Source: Prochilodus magdalenae
Taxonomy: Eukaryota; Chordata; Actinopteri; Characiformes; Prochilodontidae
Direction: 5' to 3'
NCBI GenBank assembly: GCA_024036415.1
Contig: JAMWET010003878.1
Location: 214,001-278,000, forward strand
DNA: 64,000 nt
Positions 34,601 through 45,490 of the stretch are shown piece by piece. The first letter of the stretch is position 1. Every line of letters starts with the position of its first letter. Position numbers and translations under genes: made by a program. The notes beneath the pieces were generated by a model. It was given only the letters and a program-made list of their open reading frames with translations. It made no database searches and was not told the DNA's origin.

Positions 34601-36776
34601 AAATGTCATGCCAGCATGATTCACTAAAATGAATTATAATAAGGATCCTACAGTTACCATTGCTTCTACAATGCCTGTTTCTCAATCTTATGTAAAAGAC
34701 ACAAAGTTGTGCTGTACAGCTATATCACTGCCCTGCACTCCAATTAACTCAGCCATGTGTCTTTCCACTGTGCATGTGCTAAAGCTCTGCCCTCTGTGGT
34801 TGTAGCACGCACAGCCATTTTTTCATCTCTTGTCATTCTTTGTATTTTGACTCAACTCTGTTGCTGCTACTCTCTGGAAAGAATGCAAATAGGGCAGGGT
34901 CCTGCAAAAGTATGGGTTTCTTCTTTGTAATTATTTGCAGCTTTGAGAAATGGTTAATCATTTTAAGGCTGCCACAATTATTACATGATCACCTAATCAC
35001 AAGTATCTGGTGATTGAAATTATTTAGGACTACAATAATTTTAATGCATTCATTTTATGTCTGTAACAAGCAGAATGTGAATTGGGTGGGCTCTGTGATG
35101 ATACCAAGATTATTGGACTTGGCAAATTAATTGTTTCCCTACAAACAGAAATCAAAGAAATCGATAAAAAAAAAGTCAGTTTAACAACATAGTTGGCTGA
35201 AACATCATTGTACTTGATCGAGTAAATTCACACACTCTGAACATAGCCAAACATACGTGACTTGTGTGTGCAGCTTGTGATGTTTTGGACAGGGTTTATA
35301 TTTTTTGGTGAAAATAAGGTTTCTGTGTGTGGAGCAGACACTGTGTGTAGACCCTGACTGCTGCTGTAGTGATTGAAATGCACTCAGAACAAGTGCCTAC
35401 AGCAGAACTTCAGTGAACCAAGCATTCAAACAAGCCTCCAGGAGGCAGCAAATTATTTAGAAAGCCATAACTTATCTTTTTACATCAAACTATTCATAAT
35501 TTCTTGTCATTTTTATTGCCTAATAAAACATGCACACAGCTGCTGCTCACTACTTCCAAAGATGTCACTGCTCTGCCTAGACTAGACTTGGCAGTTTCCA
35601 TTCAGTCAGGCAACAAACAAAAAACATTTAATACATCAGGCAAATCCAGCTACTGCTTGGCATAGCATAACAGCAAAATGATGTAGTAATTGTAAAATTC
35701 ATATTCTCTCATATTTATCTACTCTGATATTTGCTGTAAAATATTAGTGAACCCCTTTTAAGCTCAGTGTTTTTTACAACACCACAGACTGTTCACTGTC
35801 ATTGGCTGTTGAATTTCCTTTTAATAATAGGTTTTTAGTCTGTTTATCATAACTTAATATTTTGTTACCATTTTCAGCCTATACTGTCTAAAGCTCAGGC
35901 ACTCTATTCATATTGTTTGTTCTAAGATTCATTAAATGTAAGAGTTGCATTCTTCTTTTCAGATGCACAATAATCGGTCCTAGCTGCAAGATGACGGATC
36001 GGCCATTTTGGCCACTTTAGGCTTGTACTTTAATAGTTGTGTGTGTTCAAAAAATAGTTGTGTCCTTAAAATATAAATTGGTAGACAGAGGAAGTGGTTT
36101 CAACTGACCAATGAATTTTTGGGTCAGCATTTTTCTGACCATTCGACTTAAGGTGCACTGAACACATGAACCATTGCAGTGCTTCACCTTCAAACTAAAG
36201 GTGTTAAGCTGGTGACAGTGTTATGAGTACCTGGAAAGATGATACGTTGCGCTAGCATCGTAATTGGCTCCAAATGCAAACATTTGGACCTTCTCTGTAC
36301 CCTATCTCTAGCACCCCCCCTGTGAGAAGACCCAGTCACAAATCACAACATCTGGAACTCCTCAGAAATAAAGTAATCAAAATTGACGCCAAGCTGCTCT
36401 ATGAAGTTTATCCCCAGGAGAGAGCAATCTGGTTTTAACTCCTATAACAGTGCTCTGTGCTATGATGGTATACTTCAGCATGCATCTGTTGTCAGCAGGT
36501 CTAGTGCACAGCTCAGAAGTTCTTTACCGAGACATACAAATGTTGCTGTCTGGTGGTTTTCTTCCTGGGCCTATCATCGTGGATTTCTTTTGTTTTTTTA
36601 TTCTTTTCTTGCCATGCTATTCTGCACACCCCAAAACTGAACTGTATCACTGTTATACTGGTTTCTTTTCTTCCCCACCAGGAAAGTCCTTTACATTTGC
36701 CGCTACTTAGGCCTTTGTCTCATTTATATGAGGAGAAAAGAAAGCCTGCTGATTGAGTTAGGCATGGCAGTGAAAT
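34601..36776. other. Non-coding, no clear feature
   Basis: AT-rich sequence. Short frames at 36383-36756 overlap each other and show hydrophobic F/L/S composition without domains. Nothing assigned. Confidence 0.55.
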
Positions 36777-36818
36777 TCTCACTCTCTCACTCTCTCTCTC
36801 TTTCTCTCTCTTTCTCCA

Positions 36819-36864
<46 letters not shown>

Positions 36865-36888
36865 GCTGTCTCGCTTGCTCTCTCTCTG
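36777..36888. repeat. (TC)n microsatellite
   Basis: Imperfect TC/CT array of about 110 bases with an uninterrupted core at 36828-36858. It explains the R/E-rich minus frame at 36720-37073. Confidence 0.95.
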
Positions 36889-37142
36889 AGCAAGAGTAGC
36901 CCGCCCACTGTCAAAATGCACACAAACTTAACAGCCCATGGAGCTCTGACAGTCACCACAGCTGTGCATTTTACGCTATGTGAAGCCCAATAATTAGCAC
37001 CCAGATTTAAGTGAGAAAGAGAGAAGGAGGGGAAAAAGAAAAAAAGCTGCAACAAGAATGCACACACACGCATTCATCCATTACTGTGCACAACACGCCG
37101 CCTTCCTTGACTATGCCCATTTGTTCCTAGCCGCTTGGAGCT

Positions 37143-37145
<3 letters not shown>
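36889..37145. promoter_or_regulatory. Possible enhancer-like island between TC arrays
   Basis: Complex sequence between two CT arrays, with CCAATAATTAGCACCC (36988-37003), an AT-rich homeodomain core, and ACACGCCGCCTTCC. Weak candidate. Confidence 0.22.
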
Positions 37146-37181
<36 letters not shown>

Positions 37182-37183
37182 TG
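37146..37183. repeat. (CT)n microsatellite
   Basis: CT array of about 36 bases. Confidence 0.95.
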
Positions 37184-37557
37184 TAAGAGGAAAAAACTCT
37201 GGACTGATTTGAAATGATTTGTGTCACTGTTACAGTTGTCAGCTTGAAGCTGTCAAGGAAGGACTGTATTCTTCCTCATTGAATGCAAACATGCCAGCCC
37301 TGCCTCATACGAGAAGAGTAGATGACAGTCCAGGAATATCTCAGCATGCGCTTTTCTCCTTCTGTAGCCTGCCAGCTGTTTGGGTCTGGAAATATATTGT
37401 TCCGAGATAATGGCGGAATATTTATATTTGATGTGACAAGCTGTGCCTGAATTAAGACTCTAGCGTTAGTTAAATAGTCTCTTTTGCAGCAGTATAGAAT
37501 GTGAAGGGAGTAGTGTAACAGTAGATATGTGAGGTAAGACGTTATTCTCTCCTCATT

Positions 37558-37572
37558 CACACACACACACAG

Positions 37573-37605
<33 letters not shown>

Positions 37606-37612
37606 TACACAC
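37558..37612. repeat. (CA)n microsatellite
   Basis: CA array interrupted by AGAC. A 13-bp direct tandem duplication (AACACCCAACTTT) lies nearby at about 37707-37731. The array explains the C/V-rich part of the 173-codon minus frame at 37276-37797. Confidence 0.95.
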
Positions 37613-37731
37613 TTAGCCTCAAATTTAGCCTCATACCCATCAGGATATATCCGCCTTTTTCCCTGAACTATAACCTTTCCTATGATTTGAAACTTTTTCT
37701 GAATTAAACACCCAACTTTAACACCCAACTT

Positions 37732-38560
37732 CCTCTTGGATGTAGTTAAAGGCAGCTTGTGATGTGTAATTGGAATGTGTAATTTACTGGAATTCAATGG
37801 AAAGTGTATTTAACAGTAATATGGTCATATTAGGGTTAAGTTTACAGAGAATTTTCAATGTATTTCTGAGACACTTCTTTGTGAAATTTATGAATTAATT
37901 ATAAAACTGCAACAAAAGTAAACAAGTGAATATTATACGTAAGTAAATATACTCTGTGTGTAGCATTAAGGCCCATTGACACCCTAGTGGAAATTAGAAT
38001 TATTGTAACGGGATGCATACAAAGTGCTTTATTTTATGCTTTACCACCAACCTCCAACATCTGTCCAGCGCCCTCCACCTCACCCAAAGATAACACATTA
38101 CATGTTATATGTTTACAGTTTAGAGTTTCTCTCTCATTGCAGTATTCTCTGTAAAATAGTATGATAGAGCTCTCATATATGTGTCATCAGAGACACTTCA
38201 GATTAATTCATTTTGTGCAAATTAAGCGCAAATTGGGATAAGCATGAGCATGTGCAGCAACATTGAGTGTGTAATTTTTGGCACGTGCACCCTTTTACCA
38301 TTTACATTGCATCAAGTGCTCAGCCTTAAGACCACAGCAATAAAGACTTTGGTTGTTGGCAGAGCCCTTGGGGGATTGAATGTGATGGATTAATTGAAAT
38401 GATGAGTATAAAAAGAACCCTTTAAGCACAGTTTCAATTCTTAAGCTATTAGCATTAATAAACCAGCACTCTGTGACTCTAAGTACTGTTCAGTTTTTCT
38501 CTTTTTTGTTTTTTTTCTTAAGCCACAGAAAGCCAACAGATAACGTTGCAGTCACTCTTT
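37732..38560. other. Non-coding, AT-rich
   Basis: AT-rich unique sequence, nothing assigned. Confidence 0.55.
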
Positions 38561-39412
38561 CAGGGTGTTTTCACACCTGACAGTCGGAGCCAAGGCGCAT
38601 GTTTTTGTAACGTTGTATACATTTGATCTGGTTAGCTTTGGCTTCACATTGCAGTTTGGTGAGCACACTAAAAGACTTTGCATGGAATACTTTCATGAGC
38701 TGCATCTGCCTATACTCAACATTGATTGGTTTGTGAGAGGGGCACACTCAGCATCAGCATCTTGTGAAATTGGCAGCGGACTGCCTTGTGTAATGGCATC
38801 GCTCACCTTTAAGGCAGCAAATTCAAGACTAAACTTATAGTTTTTAGTTAGTGCTTCTGTTGTTCCAGTGCACCTGTAAAATGATGTTAGAGAGCACACA
38901 TTTACACTCCTGTAGAAGCTGCTAAACAAACTTTCTTTAGAATTCAGAGGGAGGCGAAGCCATGGGTTGCGTCGTATTTGGTGCAGGCACCCTCTTGCCC
39001 TCCATTCTGTTATATCCTCTCTCTCTATTTTTTTTAGGAAATAAGGTATAAGGATTGGATTTATATACAACCTAAGGTATAAAGCAAATTCCATGGGTTT
39101 TTTCAAGTTGACTTTTGACTTTTTTCATCAGACCAATTTACAGTGAAATATTTAGTCTCCTCCTCTCCCTACTACCTTGGCTCATTCTTAGGTATTTCCT
39201 CTTCTTTTTCCACTTCTATTGCTATAGGGAAGGCAATAGCCTGCCTCAACTTCCTGTAATTGGTCTGAAGGGCCAAACCTTTTTGGTCTGGCCAAATTTT
39301 GGTCTTTAAGTCTGAACCATGGTCTGAGGCCCCTTTAACATCTGCTGTTTTGGTTCGGACCAACCTAAAAAGTCTGAATGTCCGCATCAAACAAGATAGG
39401 TGTAAAACACTT
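38561..39412. mobile_element. Non-autonomous DNA transposon, hAT-like
   Basis: An 850-bp element with imperfect terminal inverted repeats. The left end is CAGGGTGTTTTCACACCTGA (38561-38580) and the right end TAGGTGTAAAACACTTG (39398-39414, reverse CAAGTGTTTTACACCTA). Subterminal GGTCTGGCC, GGTTCGGACCAACC and TGATCTGGTTAGC words fit a common fish element with the 'tgtgaaaacacc' terminus. No transposase is seen. A clear target-site duplication was not found. Confidence 0.6.
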
Positions 39413-41099
39413 GCACCAGATCTCAGCTAAAATTACAACTTCTTCAGTTCGCAATGAACATTTGTTAGTAACAACATTTGTAGTAAACTGATGCCAAGCG
39501 TGATAAATGATGGTGGTGAAGTCAAACCCGCAATAGGCATCACATGACCATGCTATTACAGCTAGATCACATTGAAAAGAGACCTAGATTATATATTTAT
39601 ATAGAATCTAAGAAGTTGACTGTCTAATAAAAGTTTGGAATTTAGTTTTATAGTTTAGAAGTCTATTAACTAAATGTGACATTTCCACAGTGCATTTTTA
39701 CTGAAGGTTTTTTTAAGAGGCCAGTATTTGCATATCTGAGATCACATGTTGAAATGTGAAACAGACAGACATTCTGTGGTGTAGGTGGATGCCTTAAGAT
39801 CATTTAAAGCTTTAAAAGTAGCAGAACTTTTAAAATCAACCTAAAAACAACATAACTTCTTATAACTTCAACTTTCTCTACAGTCTGGTGTCAAGAATCA
39901 GGATTTCAGATTGATATGTTAGTTGACACTTTGTGACATCTTCTAAGAAATATTTGACAGACACCTGATGAGTCTGTATTGTCAGATGGAACTGAAATGT
40001 ATAATTGCTTGTAATCAGCATAGGTATGAAACTTAGGTATGATACATCCTAGAGGTAACATGTGCAAAGATAACAGCAAAGTCCCTACATCCGAACCTTG
40101 TGGCACTTCTTATATTTATTTATTTATTAGGGGGTAATGATTTGTTAAATATGATCTAAACCATTGTAATGTTGGGAGAGGCCTACCCAATATTCATGCA
40201 TTAAGAATTTTGCATTAATGCATTAAGATCTTGCTTCATTAAGATTCAATAAGTGGGAAATAGAAGAAGAAAAATATATAACCTGTTTGTAATCTGTCTA
40301 TTTATCTATCTAGCATCTATATCTGTCTATATCTGACAGTTAAAGCATCTGACAAAGCACCTGTTAACAGAGAACAGTTTGTAATAGTTAACATAATTTC
40401 AAGGACAACAAAACATTATAAGGAGTGAGTTTTGAGTCACCTCGCTTACATTCAGGTCATTTTGGTGATTTTTGTTGGGTTTTTTTACATTTGCTAACAT
40501 GCTGTCTAATGCTAATGACATCAGCTAGTGACCTCTTGTAGTCATGTTATATGTAAGAAAGCTCCAGAGTGCTTCTACCTGCCACAATGGCTTACACACT
40601 AGATGTGAAGTGACTTAAACTACAGTGGGTTGATTATTCTGTGCTTCTTGCTTTCTGTATCATTAGATTTCTTAAATTCTAGGAGTAAACGGTGCCCAGA
40701 GGATTTGTGCACACACAGGGTCTAGACATTGTTTACAATGCTACTTAACATATAGTGCTCAACACTTGTGTAAGAAAAGATTTAATTATTTTAGACTTGT
40801 GGACAACAGCAGTAGGGAAACATGTATGTGCTTTATTTGCCAGGATGTATGTGTTGGTACTTTGTGACCAGAACTACACTCAGCAAACAAGTGTAGCTGT
40901 TATGTTACTGTACAGTGAGGTTAATACAGACAGGACTGCTATTGTTAAGGGGAAGTTCAGGATTTTTCAAAATTATAGGAGGCCATTAATTCTGAAAATA
41001 TTACCAGGAGAATTGTGAAACATAAAGACATTGCAGATTTGTGCTGCATTAGAAACCACATGTTAAGCACATCACATCTGTAATCATTTAAAATACAGT
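39413..41099. other. Non-coding, AT-rich
   Basis: AT-rich sequence. A degenerate ATCT/TCTG tetranucleotide patch lies at about 40291-40340 and a TATTTATTTATT run at 40110-40128. Nothing else assigned. Confidence 0.55.
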
Positions 41100-41890
41100 G
41101 TCTTTCCAGGTAAAACTAATCCTGAACCAATGGTGGTTTAAACTCCATGAGATGCGCATTATTTTGACAGTGGCGGGAGAGAAAAGGGGGTTGTTGTGTG
41201 TTTTGTCCTACAGGCTATAGTGGCAGGACGAATCAGCAGGCCTCAGGACAAACCTGGCTGTCACAGGAGATGGAGAGCCCGGCCAAGCACATTGACTGAT
41301 TGTTAGCATTAGTGGCTGTGAGGGTGATTAATATGCTAGCCCCTGCTGTACCACTCCAGAAAAAACGAGAGCGAAAGCAAGGGAGAGATGCTTGCTTAAA
41401 AATTGAGTGGAGGTGGCCGATGTTCATCCCTTTATTTATGTATTTATTTATATATATTTTTTTAAGCTGGTAGTGCCCAGACTGGGTGCTGGAGCCGCCG
41501 TGGCAGAATGAATGGCTGTGTGATTCCAGGTGCCAGTGCATTAATTTTTCAAGCCTAAATAAGAGTGAATGTGTAAGCAGGGCTTAATGAGCTTGTTGTG
41601 TGGGTTGCTGAGAGAGCTGCAGAGAGCCAGCGAGTGCATACTGCGCAATGCTGTGCTCAATTCTCCCTGCACATAATTGCTACACTATGATTCCCTGAAA
41701 AGCCAACTGAACCCCCACCCCCAAGCACCACCATGCCCCCCCCGCCCAAGCACCCCAGCATCTGCTCATTTGTACCAACTTGGTCTGTAAGGGGCATGCC
41801 AATCCCCCTGCTAACATATGATGGTTCCTCGACTGCTATACATAGATACAAGTAACAACAACAACATTGTGTTATTTCCTCACACTACTG
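41100..41890. promoter_or_regulatory. Enhancer-like island
   Basis: Complex DNA at 41220-41680 with GTGAGGGTGATTAATATGC, GTGCATTAATTTTTCAAGCC and GCTTAATGAGCTTG, several TAAT homeodomain cores. A TTTATTTATGTATTTATTTATATATA run sits at 41430-41459 and a C-rich tract at 41712-41755. No coding frame. Confidence 0.3.
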
Positions 41891-42391
41891 CACATTTTTG
41901 TTTACCACTCATGTTGCTTACCTTCATTATAATATACAATCAAGGAAAAAAAAATATTTTCATATAAATCCATCATATACGCATCAAGATATACTGATTT
42001 CAATTGTCTTGGAACAGCAAAATCCTAAAGGCATTGCTCTATGCTACATTTGTGTTTGGTTCAAGGCAATTTATTCCATAATTGTTGGCACTTGGCCAGT
42101 TTGAAAAGAAAACCATGTTTTGTCATGATGACTAATGTTTATGCAACAGAATCTCCTCCAGTTAACCCTTGTGATGGCACCAATATGTCTCTGCAAAGTC
42201 GCAGTCGTGGATAACCTTGTTTGCACAAAAGTGAATAAATAACCCTTTCTAAACATGTCCTAAATTATGCTTACTCATACTACTGCTACTCTGAGTGCTA
42301 AAAGTATTTCTGTCTTGCCTAGAGTGACTGGGCAGCTTTGAGTTGTGCTTAAAAGCATTTGTTATAGTCCTCTTATAGGTGTTATCCATCA
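41891..42391. other. Non-coding, AT-rich
   Basis: AT-rich unique sequence, nothing assigned. Confidence 0.55.
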
Positions 42392-42472
42392 GTGCATGGT
42401 GCAGCATCTGCATAGAGTTCATCTGTGCCCCACAGGTCCTGAGTTCGAGCCGTCTCCAGTAAACCCTACAGA
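42392..42472 (+). mobile_element. tRNA-derived SINE relic
   Basis: The words GTGCATGGTGCAGCATCTGC, GTGCCCCACAGGTCCTGAG and GAGTTCGAGCC follow the order of fish tRNA-derived SINEs (A-box-like 'ggtggcgcagtggttagc', 'ctcacagcaagaaggtcctggg', B box 'GGTTCGAAYCC'). The B box reads AGTTCGAGCC at 42442-42451. The tail is not identified. It is too diverged to be a functional tRNA gene. Confidence 0.6.
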
Positions 42473-42620
42473 GAAAAGCGGCCTGACAGAATGAATGATG
42501 ACGTGGTGGCAGTTGATTATTAGGATTAATTGTCTTTTAGCAGTGCACCAGAGCACACAGGCCAGGGCAGAACTGGCCACAGATAACGAGGGCCAGTGAG
42601 CAGCTTTGCTTTCTGTGAAA
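42473..42620. promoter_or_regulatory. Enhancer-like island beside SINE
   Basis: GCAGTTGATTATTAGGATTA (42509-42528) continues with ATTGTCTTTTAGCAGTGCACC, and CAGATAACGAGGGCCAGTG follows. It directly abuts the SINE relic. Weak regulatory candidate. Confidence 0.27.
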
Positions 42621-43559
42621 TCAACCCTTACTAGAAGCTTGTTTAAAAACCCTTTTCAATGCCATTAGAACTGGCACCAATACAGTGTTGGAGGAGAGAA
42701 TCACTGTGAAATAGTGCTGGTCTGTACAAGCAGTGTCTCTCTCTGTGGATGCAGATGATGAGACAGGTTCATTGACAGTTTTTGCCAGACAGAGTGGTTG
42801 CTGGTATAACTTAATCCTGGTGGCCCTATCCCCTATCCCGTACACACACATACGCATGCTAGAATCAAAGGCCTGAGCTAATACAACCTTTGCTCTTCAT
42901 TACGTTTCTCCTGACCTCCTATACATCATCGCTATTGATTATCATAGCAGCCTTAAACCCTTCCACTCTCACACTCATTGCCCATGGACGTGAAACCTGA
43001 CAAAGATTCATGTGCTTTTGAACGATAAAGTGAAGTATTTTTGTTGTCTTTTGTCTGGTATTACCCAAGGGTGTATTATATGGGCGGTGCAGTTAACTCC
43101 TCTAAGAAATGTGGGCTGTCAAAACAAGAGGAAATATGATGGATGTTTTAGAATGACTTGGTTTTTGGTTAGGGAGTCATTATTTTTTGGTGGCTATTTC
43201 TCACAGCTTCTGCAGAAATTAGTATATACTTGTCAGTATTGTGTGTTGTGTTTTGAAAATACATGTAAAGTCTATGATCGTATGTTTCAGAGAATTTTAT
43301 ACATTTCTACAGAAATCACAAAACAGTGATTAAATCATGGTCTGGATTTGGCCATATCCTACTGCGATGGCACATCAGTTCATTGCTCATACCTGTCTGT
43401 ATTCAAATGAAGCTAACCTAAGTGCTTTTCTGCCCGCATCCTCAAAGTCAAACAGACATGGTTTGAGGAAAGTTACAAATAGATGCCTTATTGCAAACAA
43501 AGCATCCAAACAGCTGTCACTTGTGAGCATGTTCATTCATCATTATTAGATAATAAGTG
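42621..43559. other. Non-coding, no feature seen
   Basis: Mixed composition. Short frames of 70-105 codons without domains. Nothing assigned. Confidence 0.55.
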
Positions 43560-43930
43560 GGGAATAGCCCCTGAAAACCTCTATTACCTCGCTGTACTCC
43601 GCGCAAGTGTGCTGCAGATAACGAATGAGGCTGGACCTGATGTAAAATTAAATTGCCTTTTTTCTCACCAATTAATGCCTTTAAGAGGCAGTGCAGCCCT
43701 GGCGCTTTTAGGGATGTCTCCTATCACCCCCTCCAGGGACGTCCCTATCAGCTATACATGCATGCTCCTCATTCTAATCTGTTCACATCCAGTCAGGCCT
43801 TTTTTCCCCAGTAACTTTTACCAAACTTTCACAGCAGTGATGAAATGTCTGTCATCTGCTTGTCATTAATTCTGCACTTGATTAAGTGGGCCTGCTTGAC
43901 ACTTGTCGGTTTAGGAAGTATGGACTTTAT
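43560..43930. promoter_or_regulatory. Enhancer-like island with paired NKX2-type sites
   Basis: Complex sequence with AAAATTAAATTGCC, CACCAATTAATGCC and AGTCAGGCCTTTTTTCCCC. At its right end CACTTGA (43875-43881) and TTAAGTGG (43882-43889) lie back to back, both NKX2 consensus sites in opposite orientation, and another CACTTG follows at 43900-43905. Coding frame 43483-43869 has no domain. Confidence 0.4.
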
Positions 43931-44300
43931 TTATTTATTTTTTGGGTTTGAACAGTGTTTTCCTCGGTACGGCATGCCTCCGAAGAACTTGAATAATTAG
44001 CTGTAGTCAAGAAATTTTTTGATAAGATGTCAGCAGCTGACGTGGTTTATGTTAATTTGATTTGTTGTAATCACCGTTGTTGGTTTCTCGAATGTCAATT
44101 CAATTAAACTTGTCTCTGTTTACAGCAACAGCATGGTCCTCCAACTCCTCTTCAGTATTAGTGTAATTAAGTCCGTGCTTTTCTCTATCTGGCGAATGGT
44201 ATTGTCTACTGTGCATCTTTTGTTGTCCAATTGCTAGGACTTTGGATTCAGAAGTAATTGTTTACTATTGGCATCTGTGGTCTCTACATTAAGCTTCCAA
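43931..44300. promoter_or_regulatory. Enhancer-like island
   Basis: GTAATCACCGTTGTTGG (44068-44084), TCAATTCAATTAAACTTGTC and TAGTGTAATTAAGTCCG give repeated AATTA homeodomain cores. No repeats, no frame. Function inferred. Confidence 0.3.
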
Positions 44301-44310
44301 TGTGTAGTGT

Positions 44311-44370
44311 TTTTTTTTTTTTCTTGTTTTTGTGTTTTGACCATGTCTACTGTAAATATGCCTATGGCAG
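44311..44370 (+). other. Poly-T tract and acceptor
   Basis: A T-rich stretch (44310-44338) is followed by 30 bases with no AG dinucleotide until CAG at 44368-44370, the arrangement of a 3' splice site with a distant branch point. Confidence 0.3.
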
Positions 44371-44405
44371 GTGCTGACCATCTAAGGAAATACAAGCTGG
44401 ATCAG
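44371..44405 (+). other. Candidate short exon
   Basis: A 35-bp block ends in CAG followed by the donor GTGAGT (44406-44411). The only open frame reads ADHLRKYKLDQ. Alternatively, the ATG at 44343 with ACC before it could open a first exon reading MSTVNMPMAGADHLRKYKLD up to the same donor. I do not recognise either product. Confidence 0.2.
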
Positions 44406-44658
44406 GTGAGTGTGGCTTAACACTGACACATAATGAAGGCAGTGAGCATGAACTAATAAGTGCTTGGGGAGGAGGTGTGACTCTCTCAGGCTTTTAAAAG
44501 GGACTTCAGGGGGACGCTGTCTTTGTAGTGAGAATCCCATCCAACTGTAGCCTGCAGTACAACAACGCCGTTCCAATAATAGAGCAGTTCAAATGCCAAA
44601 TTGTACTTTTCTCAGACATATTGCCCACACCATGTGGTAACATCACTGTGTTTGTGGG

Positions 44659-44704
44659 ATGTGTGTGTGTGTGCGTGTGTGTTTGTGTGTCCGTGTGTGT
44701 GTGG
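44659..44704. repeat. (TG)n microsatellite
   Basis: TG array with a few interruptions. Runs of V/C in overlapping frames derive from it. A CA-rich patch follows at 44822-44880. Confidence 0.95.
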
Positions 44705-44939
44705 ATGCACGAGTGTACGTACATGAGCATGTCTGGTGGGGGTTTGTGTCAGTGCAGCAGATAGCCACGAACCTAGAAGACTTGATTTACCATTTCAAAG
44801 ACGCCTGTTTTTCGAAAGTTTACACACACACTTGCGTGCCCGCACACACTCTCTCTCACAAGCGCACTCCCACACATTGGTTCCCCAGCTTGCGGACATG
44901 CAGCGTGGGCCGCTGAGCCTGGTGCGAACAGATGGGAGG

Positions 44940-45190
44940 AACAAACCGGCGTAAAATAAAGTTAAACTAGAACAAAATGACTATGCGAGTGGTGTGGCTG
45001 CCCTTTGTTTGCCAGGAAGGTGATCCTCAGCATCTGGGGATGATGGAACACATGATTAAAATTACCAGAGGGAATGATTAATATCTCCTTAAAGCGCACA
45101 CTTCCAGCTTATCAATCATCCTATTACACCGCAAAAAGTTAATTGTGTGAGGGGAGGGTTGGGGCCCCTGAACCATGAAAAAGTAGCCCG
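44940..45190. promoter_or_regulatory. Enhancer-like island, third member of the motif-block family
   Basis: AAATTAC (45058-45064), TGATTA (45075-45080) and ATCAATCATC (45111-45120) occur in the same order and nearly the same spacing as in the two blocks at 55.8 and 57.0 kb. The reverse of ATCAATCA is TGATTGAT, a PBX-HOX site. TTAATTGTGTGAGGGG follows. No coding potential. Confidence 0.4.
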
Positions 45191-45379
45191 CCCCTCGACA
45201 TGTTTACTTACAACAGTAGAGATTCAGAAATTCGTCTTGTTTACCATTGCTTTTTTTCTCTTCTGTTGGGAAAAAATATTAGCAGTATATGTCTTTTTTT
45301 GAAGAATTGATGTATAAAACACATGTGCTTGTTTAATTACGCTCTTCATCACTTTATATATTAGAGAGTCTTATGGATT
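45191..45379. other. Non-coding, AT-rich
   Basis: Nothing assigned. Confidence 0.5.
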
Positions 45380-45490
45380 GATGCACAGTATTGTGCAAAA
45401 GTCTTATGCCACTAGTCCAAAGAAATTTGTATTTTAAACTATGCACAGCTTTTTTTTTTTAGTTTGCAAATAAGTTATTTATGATTGTTC
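45380..45490. mobile_element. Tc1-like terminal fragment
   Basis: CACAGTATTGTGCAAAAGTC then TTATGCCAC (45385-45413) is the 'actgtgcaaaagtcttaggcac' terminus of a common fish Tc1-like family. The rest of the element is not recognisable. A T run follows at 45451-45461. A similar but shorter word, ATACTGTGCAAAAGCC, lies at 28294-28309. Confidence 0.5.

Noticed and set aside
37276..37797. 173-codon minus-strand open frame
   Set aside because: Runs through a CA microsatellite that yields repeated Cys-Val; the remainder has no domain.
42392..42472. Functional tRNA gene
   Set aside because: Only SINE-like A/B-box remnants; no cloverleaf or terminator can be drawn.
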